Source: Antedon bifida (taxonomy: Eukaryota > Echinodermata > Crinoidea > Comatulida > Antedonidae). Taken from it: a stretch of 64,000 nt of DNA. This document shows, one piece after another, positions 47,168 through 58,454 of the stretch (position 1 is its first letter; each line of letters starts with the position of its first letter). Made by a program: the position numbers and the translations under genes. The notes under the pieces were generated by a model. It did no database searches and was not told the DNA's origin. It saw only the letters and a list, made by a program, of their open reading frames with translations. The stretch spans positions 10,799,501 to 10,863,500 of the forward strand of contig OY727093.1 in the NCBI GenBank assembly GCA_963402885.1. Reading direction: 5' to 3'.

Positions 47168-50100
47168 TTAAGTATTGGCTGCTTGCATCTGAAGACTTTC
47201 AAAATCTTTATTCCCTCTTATGTTGTTTTTCCTGAAACAAGAAAACGGCGTGTCATCGGTAATAGACTAAAAGATGCGGAGAAATATGTTTAAACGTAAA
47301 AGTAAAGAACCTAGCGTCGCTAGTGGGAACCACGCTTAAGTACTGTTCTTACCTCGTAATCATTTCAGCTTCTTCTATAGTCTGCGGAAGTGGCACATTT
47401 AGAGTTTCAGGCAGAAGTAGTGCCACCAGTCCAGAAGTCACTGACGTAAAACTGAACGCCACCAGTGGCAGAGGTGCCCATACTTTTTCGAAAAAAAGAA
47501 TCTGAGGGGCAAGCATCCCAGCCACTCGTGAAAAGAGGGAGCATATTCCTAATCCGGTGGTCCTGTAAACACGTTACAATTACGTTTCAGTCAATATGTG
47601 ACATGTATTGACACAAGTTACAATGGCAGCAAAAGAAGCGGGTGCTTGTTATTTTGTATTTTACAGACCATTTACACAGACCAGACAACATTCAGGAACA
47701 TATTAATATTATTTTACGAACTTATCATATAGTATTACTGTAAAGTAAATGTATTTAACTTGCCTAATGTTCGTTGGAAAAAGTTCAACAGTATATATAT
47801 AAACAATTCCAAATGCAGATGTAATAAAAAACTTGCCAATCATTGCTAAAGATGTTCTGAAAGCCACCAGTGTTACCGCTGAAAATGTACAAACATAATT
47901 ATTATTACTCTAAAATGGCCTCATAAAAGCAACACGTTGCTCATTAATAATTGAAAATTCGAATCGACCCGATTGAAAAATACATTGTTAAAAATAAATA
48001 GTTTAGTAATAATTGTAGCATATCAAAACAGAAGGTCGAATTCTGATTGTCAGTATATAGTACCGTATGCTCGATTATAATCCAACACACTAATTTAAGC
48101 TAAATTGGGACACTATTTGGAATTCATTGTTGATTCAATTCAGTATAATTGAACCCCACCCCAAACTTTCGTACCCAGGCAATCATGGACTAGTACAAAG
48201 TACACAGTACCATAAGACGCAACCACCAACCACCATATTTGGGAAGGTTGTTACTGTCCATTTGAGGTTCACACGACATGAGATTTTCAAATGTACAGCT
48301 TCCATTAAAGATGTATTGTCCTCCAAAAACATGAAAAATAATAAAAAATAAAATCAGACTTTAAATAGTTCATTTTGCAGTTTTAATAAAGTTATTCACT
48401 TCTGTAAAAAACAAATCAAAATAAAAAATTATTTCACTTATAAAGAGACAAAAAAAACGTTTAATTTTAACCAAAAACCATTACCTGACAGACAATTTAA
48501 GAATTTGTTGCTTTAAATCACATTTTTTCAGGTAAATCTGTTTTGCTCAAAGTGAATAACTATTACAATAAAATGGCATATTCAACAAAAAATGTGAAAT
48601 TTTTTTTTTAGGGAGACAATATATCTTTAAGCACAACGTTCTAACAAACAATGGCAAACTGAGTTTCCAAACAAAAGTTTGAATTTTTTTTTACATCGAA
48701 AAGTTTCAATAGAGCATGCGCATCGATGTGGACCGAATCTAGACTTACGAATCCATATATTGATGAAACAAGCAACACCACCAGCAACAAGGGTACCTGC
48801 TAGTGAACATCGTCTGCCCAGCTTCTGAATAAAGAACCAAGTGAACAGGTAGGCCAACAACTCGGTAACACCACCCAAGAAAGTTCCAATGTATACGTCG
48901 ACGTTTAGACCCTCAACACCATACGTCAAACCATAGTAGGCAAGGTTAACGGCAAACCTATTTTAAACATTAGTTTAAGCAAAATTTAGTTTTAGTTGGA
49001 ATATATCAAAAACCTATATCTGATGTGGCTGTAATGACATGACATTACACTTTTACCCTTTTTACTTTTTCGGTCACAGAGTTTTAGAGCGGAATAAATG
49101 AAAATAGTTTTAATACACAAATAAACAAGAAATGTGTCGTACCAACTGTATGTGATGTAAACAGTTTTTCTTCTCATCTGTGGATATCGAAGTATAATCA
49201 ACGGACTAGTCTTGGTACTTTCACTTGAATCCTATAATAAAAATCCATGCGTGACTAGTCCAGATAGTCATATTTCCACTCTAATAAGATGCGTGATTCG
49301 TGTTAAAAGCGAAAAAAATATGTGTTTTAGAGTAATTTTGGGGTGCTGAATTCAAATCTGCTGTTTACCCGGCTCAATTTTTAGATCTTCACCCTTAAAA
49401 TGTGAAAAACAAAATGGCCGCCATTTCAGACTTATTTTGGCTTATAACTTGACTTTTAAGTGACGTAGCAAGTTTCTATACCTATGTTTGTGATACTGAG
49501 GATTCCAAATATATTGTTATTAAAGTTGTAAATATTTTATTTCAGCCGCCATGTTGAAATCCAAGATGGCCGCCATTTTAAACGTATTTTGGCTTATAAC
49601 TTGACTTTTAAGTGACGTAGCAAGTTAAACATGGTTTCTATACCTATGTTTGCGATACTGAGGATTCCAAATATATTGTTATTAAAGTTGTAAATATTCT
49701 ATTTCAGCCGCCATGTTGAAATCCAAGATGGCCGCCATTTTAAACGTATTTTGGCTTATAACTTGACTTTTAATTGACGTAGCAAGTTAAAAATGGTTTC
49801 TATACCTATGTTTGTGATACTGAGGATTCCAAATATATTGTTATTAAAGTTGTAAATATTCTTTTTCGGCCGCCATGTTGAAATCCAAGATGGCTGCCAT
49901 CATTTTAAACGCATTTTGGCTTATAACTTGACTTTTAATTAACATAGAAAGTTAAAAATTGTGTCTATACCTATGTTTGTGATATTGAGGATTCCAAATA
50001 TATTGTTATTAAAGTTGTAAATATTCTATTTCATCCACCATGTTGAAATCCAAGATGGCCGCCATCATTTTAAACGTATTTTGGCTTATAACTTGACTTT

Positions 50101-53100
50101 AAAAAAAAAAAAGTTAAAAATGATTTTTATACCATAGTCCAGTAAAAGTATGGTTGCACCTAGAAAAATTAATTGCAACAGAATTTCTTTTGTTTTGTCT
50201 GGTTGATATGGTCCAAATTATCATCATATCCAAAGTTTACCAAAATCGGACATCGGGAAGTGGGTTCATTAGCATAAATTAAAAAGGCCGCCATTTACCA
50301 TTTTGAAGTCTTGTATATTATCTCTCATTCATAATTCATCCCTTTGTTTCTTTGCAAGTACAGATCGTTTCACATTCAAAATGCCATTGAAGATGTTGCA
50401 ATTTGCTCCCCAATGTTTTCTTTAACTACAGATTTTTCCACTATATTGCTTCTTCTGTCTTAAAACACAATCATTTTTTAATGATGGCAAAGTAATAGGC
50501 CCCTAATAGATGTAATGCTCCACCTTCATTCAAAGTTTCGATTCCATTTCCTGACATTTTTTTGCCAAGGAAGTTAAATACTGCTTGTTGTAGAAATTTA
50601 AATACTGTAATTAAGTACCAATTATTAATTTATTCACCATTTCAAATTCATAATAAAGATTTATAACAAATGCTGGTGTGGATGACCATAAGAGCAAAGC
50701 TTGTTTACCGGCCACTGGTAGTGGTGGCAAGTTTGTATCTTTAACTGTTGGTTCTTCATTCTTGTAATGTTGGCACAATATTGAATGTCCTTGTTATGCT
50801 CATAGAATAGAAACAGCATTATAATATAAGCCAAGAAAGTTGTTGACTTGGTCACCAAACAGGTAAAATTCAATTCAATAGCAACTTTGATGCAGATGAA
50901 GATGATACCAGGGAGATGTAAACATCTCCCTGATGCTGATACCAAAAACTGCAATATGACATTATTTATTTCATGTGTCATTTCAATTTTTGATGTTTCC
51001 ATACGCGTTTGATCCACAAAAATGACTGGGGTAATAATGTTCAGCGCTTAGAGGTTTCACAACATTAGGCACTATATAAATCCACGATATTATTGTATGA
51101 AAACTATTGATTTGATGTATAATTATTATACTACCAATACAACTTATATATGTGTGTAGGCCTACATATTACCACTAATTACAAAGCATATAGCTTAATG
51201 TTTATTGAGTAATAATTGTTTGATGGGCTAGGTGCATGCTACATAACTAAGGGCGTGGTCTAGGTATTCACAGGTCCCCAGGGCACAGAGAACTATATTT
51301 CACAACAGGCCTAGGGGGGGGGGGGGGAAGGTTTATGGTTCGGACAAACCCCCCTTTACAGCGAACCACACCACCCTCCCCCCTTAACCGACTGCGAACC
51401 CCCATCCCCGACATCCCCAATACCTCACCACCCTCATCTCTGAAAATCCTCCAAATACGTGCACCACAATACAAAAGGTTATTTGTAAATTGAAAAATTC
51501 GTAAACTCGTTCGTGAATAACTCATACCTTATTGTTAAACAAATGAATTGGTTGCCGATTTTCACCTGAAAAATAATACGAATTTTTGGTCCCAGGATGT
51601 AACATGATATTGACGCGAGCTTGGGCACGAGCGAATCGTACAAAGGACACCGCTAGACAACCGCGTACCTATTGTTTCGATCACTGGCAGTCAGCATGCA
51701 TAAAGTATATAGCCTTCCGACGTACATAAAAAAATGGAACTCTGCGGTTACCTACAATATTTATGTGTGGCTATGAAGTATAGTGTATCATCATCATAGA
51801 GGTTTATAGTGAATTTAATATATTACACTATAATATCTATGGTATCATGTACTGTAGTTTACATTAGGCCTATAGCATTCGATTATTTTTTTCTAGACCA
51901 CCAGCCGATACGTAGGCCTACTCAACTGTATTAATACCACCTATTTACATTGATATATTTAGTTTCCTCAACAAATTGCTGTAAATAAATATAGATAGAG
52001 CTATCAGGGGCGGTCGCAAGACTATTTTAAGAGGCTTGCCCAAAGACTCCAGTTGTTGAGCAAGCAAATTGTTAAAGATGTATTGTCCCCCAAAAACATG
52101 AAAAATGAAGATTAATTAAATCAGACTTTGAATAGGTTATTTTGTAGTTTTATTAAAGTGAATCACTTCCTTAGAAAAAAAACGGAAACAAATAATGTTT
52201 TCACTTGTAAAATGACAAAATAAATGGTTAAATTCAACCAAAAATCCATTGGCTGGCAGCCATTTTTTTCAGGTAAATAAATTTGTTTTCGATCCAATAT
52301 TTGGTAGAAGTCAATAACTATTATGTGACATTAAAATGGCATATTCAACAACAAAAATTAAAAAAAAAAAATTTGTCAGGGGGACAATACATCTTTAAAT
52401 GACACCCCATGTGTAGTAGAGCGTTTCTTTGATTGAATAATGTTGTTTGTATTATAACACAAGTTCATTTTGGATTTTCAGTAAATTACCAATGGTTTAT
52501 TCAAAGTCAAACTGTAACTAATCCCTCACTATTCAATCAAAATGTTATTATTATACTACTATATTGTTGAAAAATGGATTGCGTGATATGAAAATGGATT
52601 GATAGTAAAACGTAATAAAGATACGTTCTTGTCTGGTTATTAGGTATTCATGCTCTGATGAAGCAGAGGATTATTTTTGTAGCGTTCCATTTAAAATAAA
52701 TTTTATTACAAAGAAATATTTTGGATGTGAAGGTCGTTTAACAATTAGGCTAATATCAAAACATTCAACAATGATAAAAAGAAACATAAGTGTGCCAAAT
52801 GTGAGCACGTACCATTCAGCGGTTTCGGAGGAGATACGTACAATTACTCGACAAATTTAGTAGCAGCAATATATATATATCCACCAGTATACAGTAGGCA
52901 CAGCTATGTACAGATACATTCAGCCATACCCCACCGAGAGTCTGTCCAATCGAATTGGAACAATACAATGAAAGCCCCAGTGGTCTAATGGTTAGAACAT
53001 CTGCATATCAAGCAGAAGGTTCCGGGTTCGAATCTCAGTTAGGGCTTTCTCTCATTCTCACAGGTTTCGTCATTTTTATTGTTTCTAATTAATTAAATTT

Positions 53101-56100
53101 CATTATATCACCGGGCGGATTAGAATTTATTCTGTGCCTGTGATGTTTATATACTGTATATATACAGTATATAAATCCAAAGGTGTGTGTGTGTGTGTGT
53201 GTGTTTAAAATAGGCGTCATATTGGATTTCAACATGGCGGCTGTTTACTACTTTAATAAAAATATATTTGGAATCCTCTGCTAATAAGATGACATTTTGT
53301 CAGCGAAATAAATATGTCAACTTACACATCCAACTTCTAAATTGTCCAATATGTCATCCGGTAAATCTCCAACTTTATTTCTTTTTGCAATTTTTTGAAA
53401 AACAAGTTTTGCTTCTTCAGTTCTCCCTTTGGCAAGAAGCCACCGAGGTGACTCTGGAATAAAACTGTAAAAATGATCAAATTAAGTCAGAAATGAATTA
53501 CTATATTACCTATCAGCCATACAAATATTATAATACCAACTTTGTTTGACCATTTTTAAATATTTATAGGAAATTGTTACCATAAGTGAATTAATTCACA
53601 GAGCTAATAATCACATGTTGCTCCCTAAACAAAGTCTTAAGTTTTTCGGATTTGAGTTGTTGTTTTTTTTTTTCATAAGAAAAAAACCATTTTACACGAT
53701 TTTAACATTATGACCCTACTGTACTATAGAAAAGGCTACAGCTTCAACAGCTAATTATATTTCCTGTTTACATTCATTTTAAGCTTTCCGTTTTTAATTT
53801 ATAAAATACAATTATAATATATTGGTTCTTACAAGTAAAGCAACAGCAGAGGGAAAAGGGAAATGCTGAAAGTCATGAGAAGCTTGTCCCATGATCTAAT
53901 GAAATAAGCAATCGGAGCTAACATCATTATGCCAAAGCACCAATAGATAGTCACAATGGTAGACATCATGGCTCGTCTAGATGGAGCAACTAATTCCGTA
54001 ACTGAAAATAATAACAGAGAAAAAAACAATATTTAAATATAAATTGTCTGTATGGTATTAAATTATCGGGAAGTCTACGAAATATATTGGAAATGTTCAT
54101 TGTATGCCCGTGACGAAAATTATATTATGTTTGAAACTTTAACATTTAACATTAAAATATGATTATATTATTTACCAATTTAGCTTGAAAGGTCGCGACA
54201 TTTACAGCGTGTTGTTTTACCAGGCATGATACTGAAGCAGGGAGACAAACCTAGGCCCCATGCATATTGCCCTTGCATGCACACAATGCATTAACATGAT
54301 GTCAATCGAAAGCTCCTTCATTATGTCGTTTTATTTTTTTTTCTGTCTCAAATCTCAATTTTGCGTGAATGTTTAGTACACTGTGCAGTATTATACCTAT
54401 CATCAGCTCTGAATATACCATTTTAATTGTATTTGTTAAGTTGGTCAATGGTTTAAAATATGAATTTTAATGATCTTTAATAAAATATTATCCTACCGTA
54501 TGTGAAGACTGAACAATATAACCCAGTATTACATATTCCGGTCAGGAAGCGGAAACTCGCATACATCACATATGATTTCGACAGACTGCATAACATCGAG
54601 AATGATAAAGCCAATGCAAAGCCTAAAAACACTCCTTTTCTTCTTCCTAGACTAACAATTGACATTTATAAAATGTGAGTAGTGTAACAAAATGCAGCAG
54701 AGTAGAGAACGGTACTTATAAGTTTGAACTACACTCAAACATGGATTAAGGAATACACTCAAAATCGCATATAATTAGAAGACTCGCTGAAAATCGCGAA
54801 AACCATTATTTAAACAAGAGCAATCAGAGAGTTGCAACATCCACCAGGAGTAACAAGTATCAAGAATCGTGATAAACATTATTCTTGTATAGTTACGGCC
54901 TAATATTAGTAAAATAATAAAAAGTGGTCCAGAATTGTTATCCTGGTCCGGATTGCCTCCAAAATTGAATGGCATGATACTATTATGAAGGTACCGAATT
55001 CTTTCATTTATTTAAAACTTACAAATCACAAAGAAGTCCGAATAGAATAGAACCAACAAAGAAGCCTGCTAGGTACAAGGATGACGCCAAGGAAACCAAA
55101 TAACTGTCTTCACACACCAGGTCAAACTACCAAAATGTAATGCATGTTACATAAATATTTATTGTTAAATTAAATACTTATAAGGCATTGTTGTGATGTA
55201 TTGGAACAACTCCTGAAATATAGGTAACAATGATTTTAGAAAGATTGAAAATGTTCATCTGGTTTGAAGATACGATATTTTAAAAATCTATTTTGACAAA
55301 CCAAAATTAGTTACTGACCTGACTGACAGTTTCAGTGCTCCTTTCGAACTGTCAGTCAGTAACTAATTTTGGTTTGTCTAAATAGATTTTTAAAATAATG
55401 ATTTTAGATGTTGTATATTATAACATAATGTGTGCTGAAAAGGCCGGTAAGTATATAGGCCTACTGTTGTGCTCGCTCATATAGCAAGGAAGAGTTAATT
55501 ACACTCTTCCCTGCTCATACAATGATACAATGATATAATTGATTGTAACCTATCCTAGCCTATAACTAAATCAGTTTTAATAGATGTTCATTTAAGGTTT
55601 TTTTACAAAGTATTCACCACGAGCTAAACTTTATTGTTCAGATACACAATGACAGTTTTGAATACAAGGTACTCCAACGCAACCGTTTCTAAAATCTAAA
55701 ACTAATCTCTATTTCTACACAATAGAGCATGCATTATGGGAGACACAGTGACTTCAACCAGTCTTTATGCCAATGGTTTATATTGTAATAACTTATCAGT
55801 TTGTATATTTAATACATACGCCATATATGGGCTAGTATGTTATTTCTATATTTTTTTTTTCGACCAGCATAATGATAATACAATAACATACAAGCCAACT
55901 TAGTGTGCAAAAAACAATGTTGACATTCATTTATATCTACAATTCAACATTATATCTATTTAATGTATTTATGGTGTTATTTATCTATAAACCATAATCC
56001 TCCTTTCTTGAGTTTTGTCCTACCTCTTGACGAACACAAAATAAACAATCTTACCTCAGACACAATAGTGGAATCATACCGTGATCGATCGTAAGCCCAT

Positions 56101-56414
56101 CCATGTTCACAATCAATCAGTTTAGTCGTATCATTTGCATACATTTTACATTGTGCTTCATTGATTAATAGTGTCCCCTCATCATCTGGTGGAAGACTCA
56201 TGCTATCGTCTGTATTCCAGCAGTCACCGAGATAAAGCTCGCTACAATTAGCTTCATATGGAGACTTGCAATGGTGATCCATAGTCCCACTGAGAAACAC
56301 GGTTGATATATTAGTAAACGAATTCAAAAATATAAGACAGCATATTGACAATGTCACCAGTTTGTGATAGAGACCATATTCACCAATGTATTTAAAGACG
56401 TTATCAAACTTCAT
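47168..56414 (-). CDS. SLC22-type organic ion transporter, copy 3, intact frame (ten exons)
   Basis: The exons are 56055-56414, 55023-55126, 54497-54651, 53833-54001, 53326-53464, 49143-49231, 48749-48957, 47764-47878, 47353-47562 and 47168-47231. Each has exactly the length of its copy 2 counterpart, so the 537-codon frame is kept. It differs from copy 2 by scattered substitutions, for example FLSGTMDHHCKSPY and DTTKLID in the first loop and a phenylalanine in LVFQKIAK. The transporter signatures (STIVSE, FDLVCED, LGRRKG, PESPRWL) are unchanged. Intron 5 is about 4.1 kb, against about 150 bp in the other copies, because of inserted repeats; the adjoining splice sites (GATAATATTTTTATTATAG-type acceptor, GTAAGT donor) are intact. 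Whether it is transcribed across that intron cannot be told. Confidence 0.88.
48304..48630. mobile_element. MITE in SLC22 intron 7, copy 3
   Basis: The ends are TTAAAGATGTATTGTCCTCC and GGGAGACAATATATCTTTAA. It is the counterpart of 28213 and 39599. Confidence 0.8.
49405..50110 (+). repeat. Tandem array of about 162-bp units
   Basis: ATGTTGAAATCCAAGATGGC starts at 49551, 49713, 49875 and 50040, giving periods of 162, 162 and 165. A partial unit precedes the first. Each unit has CCAAGATGG(C/T)(C/T)GCCAT, TTTTGGCTTATAACTTGACTT and GAGGATTCCAAATATATTG. The AAGATGGCCGCC core resembles a YY1-type binding word. An inverted partial unit ends the insertion at 53213-53275. Confidence 0.85.
52072..52398. 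mobile_element. MITE, free-standing copy of the SLC22 intron 7 family
   Basis: The ends TTAAAGATGTATTGTCCCCC and GGGGGACAATACATCTTTAA are reverse complements. This copy is cleaner than the three inside SLC22 intron 7 and differs from them internally, so it is an independent insertion. Confidence 0.85.
52940..53180 (+). repeat. tRNA-derived SINE, well-preserved copy
   Basis: The tRNA-like part spans about 52974-53050: acceptor AGCCCCA and TAGGGCT, box A TGGTCTAATGG, an anticodon arm TCTGC-ATATCAA-GCAGA, and box B GGTTCGAATCT. The acceptor and T stems contain mismatches. A tail related to 1500-1613 follows (CATTATATCACCGGGCGGAT). It ends in a palindrome and a GT repeat. Confidence 0.75.
53146..53175. 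repeat. Perfect 30-bp palindrome
   Basis: TTTATATACTGTATA is followed at once by its exact reverse complement. It sits at the 3' end of the SINE, just before a (GT)n run. Confidence 0.9.
55288..55385. repeat. Hairpin in SLC22 intron 1, copy 3
   Basis: This is the same hairpin as at 31299 and 42626. The right arm reads ACTGTCAGTCAGTAACTAAT, shorter by four to five bases, which leaves a bulge in the stem. Confidence 0.8.
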
Positions 56415-56714
56415 AGTGTTATTAGATTGGTACTTATTCAACAACCAAACCTGACGCTACTGATCCCTGGATAGGATTTGTTCTATTGTGTGTAGGCTAC
56501 AGTTGTTAGAAATGTTAGTTATTAACATAACACAAGACTATATAGAATACCTTTAAATGCATCACCGCGCAATTCCTCGTTCAAGTTTAACTTTTAAATA
56601 TTTATTTATCTATTTTTTTAAAAACAAATGCTCCTGCGAGTTCCATGGGCTCAACACCGCACATTAGTATTGTATGCACCATGGTGAACTGACGTGCCTA
56701 AACGTAGCTCTTCC
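56415..56714. other. Shortened 5' flank of SLC22 copy 3
   Basis: At about 56526 the gene flank jumps to sequence equivalent to 33890 of unit 1, so about 1.4 kb found in the other units is deleted here. The presumed promoter of copy 3 is therefore only about 110 bp of shared sequence plus the LINE flank. Confidence 0.6.
56707..56714. repeat. Target-site duplication, left (GCTCTTCC)
   Basis: GCTCTTCC at 56707-56714 recurs at 61425-61432. The uninterrupted site in units 1 and 2 reads AGCTCTCCCGTCTCC, which matches a single copy. Confidence 0.7.
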
Positions 56715-56724
56715 CAATAGGTGT

Positions 56725-57275
56725 GGTGAATTTTGTCCAAGATGGGGAAATTTCTGTCCAGAATGGGGAAATATTTTGTCCAGAATAAGGACAAAAGCGA
56801 TAGGTGGCGCTATAATCGTGTCCAAGATGGGGAAGCTGTCCAATATAGAGAAATCCGATTTGTCCAAAATGGGGAAATTTCTGTCCAAGATGGGGAAGTG
56901 GTGGCGCTATATCGTGTCCAAAATGGGGAAATTTCTGTCCAGGATGGGGAAGTGGTGGCGCTATATCGTGTCCAAAATGGGGAAATTTCTGTCCAGGATG
57001 GGGAAGTGGTGGCGCTATATCGTGTCCAAAATGGGGAAATTTCTGTCCAGGATGGGGAAATGCTGTGTCAAAAATAGGGAAGCTGTCCAATATAGAGAAA
57101 TCCGATTTGTCCAGAATGGGGAAATTTCTGTCCAGAATGGGGAAGTGCTGTGTCCAAGATGGGGAAGCTATCCAATATAGAGAAATCCGATTTGTCTAAA
57201 ATGGAGAAATTTCTGTCCAGAATGGGGAAGTGATGTGTCCAAAATAGGGAAGCTGCACAATATAGAGAAGGCAAA
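56725..57275 (+). repeat. Left terminal array of the KDZ-like element
   Basis: The units are built on GTCCAAAATGGGGAAATTTC. Three consecutive 54-bp units containing GTGGTGGCGCTATATCGTGT span about 56889-57050. Blocks with AGCTGTCCAATATAGAGAAA separate them. Several overlapping open frames on both strands here are the repeat translated. Confidence 0.9.
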
Positions 57276-58172
57276 ACATTAAAACAACATAAGAAACTTT
57301 TTTTTTGTTTTAAAAACTTTAATTAAGTTCACACTTCTAATCTGAAAACATTACAAAATGTACATAATAATAACAGTACTAGTATGTTAACACTTTACAA
57401 GTACATTTGAAGTGGAAAGGTGTTCTATTAATTAATTAATTAACACCGTTATCAGCTAATTTTAAATATAATAAATATTTAGTGAGGGATGTGGTTCCAA
57501 TTTACTTCTGAAGTAAATTTTTACTGAATCTATACATTTATCTAACGTTAAAAACTACAGTGTATTATATTAAATTTCAACCATAAAAACCACAAAAAAA
57601 AATAGTACCGGCACCGCCATTATTATACCACATCAGTAAGAGTACAGAATATTTATTAATACATTTAATACATGTTGTCACTTCTTTTCCTTCTTTTTAT
57701 CCTTTTTATTTTTTCTTTATTTGTTTTTGTTTTTTTCGACCACAGGCCGCGGGTATTAATCTACCGTCACATGCAGTAATTCCACATGGAATTTCGACCA
57801 CATGATGGAATCCTTGAGTTATTATAGTAACTCAATGGTTTAAAATCAAACGTACACGCCGAATCATTAATTTTCAGCTATAAACAAAGTGATATCATTG
57901 ACAGATCGTGCAATATTTGGCCTAATTATTCTCATTTTACAATAGTATACGAGTGTTTGCATATTTGTAACATAGTATTAATTAGTGCTTTAAATGCGTT
58001 ATTTCCTACTCCAAATAGGCATAGTTTAGGGCTAATAATTCTGTTGATATTAAAATATGATTAACAGCCAGTGCTTCGCATTTTCTGTAAGGTTTATGTT
58101 CAATTAGATTTGTTTTTTTGGCTAAATTTCTCTCAAAATCTTTGTGTCTATACAAATGTTATTAGTGAGCAA

Positions 58173-58397
58173 CTATTCTGTCAATGTGTATTCCTTTAAA
58201 TTTACCAGGGCTACTGATGTTCTTCCCATTTTCATAAAAACTTTACCATGCTGCCGATCATCTCTAATTCCATCAAGAAAAATTTTCATATGGATCATTT
58301 CATGAGCCATAGTATTAAGCAATTCACTCGTCGAATCTGCAGCATTTTCACTATTAATATTTATTATATATGAGGAACCAATTTTATTCTTATGCAA
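58173..58397 (-). CDS. SprT-like zinc metalloprotease fragment in the transposon
   Basis: The frame is about 75 codons. A LLNTMAHEMIHMK helix carries the HExxH zinc motif, and about 20 residues later QHGKVFMKM gives a third histidine followed by glycine. This is the SprT/SPRTN pattern (HExxH, then HG..F). Upstream in frame there is a stop, and the first codon of the open stretch is TTG, so the start is uncertain. It may be a fragment or a 3' exon. The C-terminal zinc-ribbon usual in SprT proteins is absent. SprT-like domains occur in DNA-protein crosslink proteases and also as accessory domains of transposons; here it lies within the element, 58 bases below the protease stop. Confidence 0.55.
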   Translation of the reverse strand: MHKNKIGSSYIININSENAADSTSELLNTMAHEMIHMKIFLDGIRDDRQHGKVFMKMGRTSVALVNLKEYTLTE

Positions 58398-58454
58398 TTA
58401 AAGTGTTTCTCCGTAAACATTACCTAAAGGTACAAGAAACACATGATCCTCGGC

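Larger units (their letters stand above)
49253..53274. mobile_element. Composite insertion of about 4 kb in SLC22 copy 3 intron 5
   Basis: Copies 1 and 2 have about 95 bp here (from TTTTACGTAACA to CGTCTTAGA); copy 3 has about 4.0 kb instead. The insert contains a tandem array of 162-bp units at the left, a MITE at 52072-52398, a SINE at 52940-53180, a GT microsatellite, and an inverted fragment of the left array at the right edge. The open frame at 50661-51017 matches nothing I know. The remaining 50120-52070 and 52400-52930 show no recognisable genes; a poly-G run lies near 51305. The inverted array pieces at both edges suggest a foldback element with later insertions inside it. Confidence 0.65.

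Noticed and set aside
50661-51017. Minus-strand frame of 118 codons inside the copy 3 insertion
   Set aside because: It has no recognisable motif, no splice context and ordinary AT-rich composition.
52974-53050. A functional tRNA gene
   Set aside because: Boxes A and B and the arms are visible, but stems have mismatches, and the shared tail and second copy at 1442 show that it is a SINE.
56674-57180. Reading frames of 114-168 codons on both strands (also 60692-61451)
   Set aside because: They are the terminal arrays of the transposon translated; both strands and several frames are open at once.
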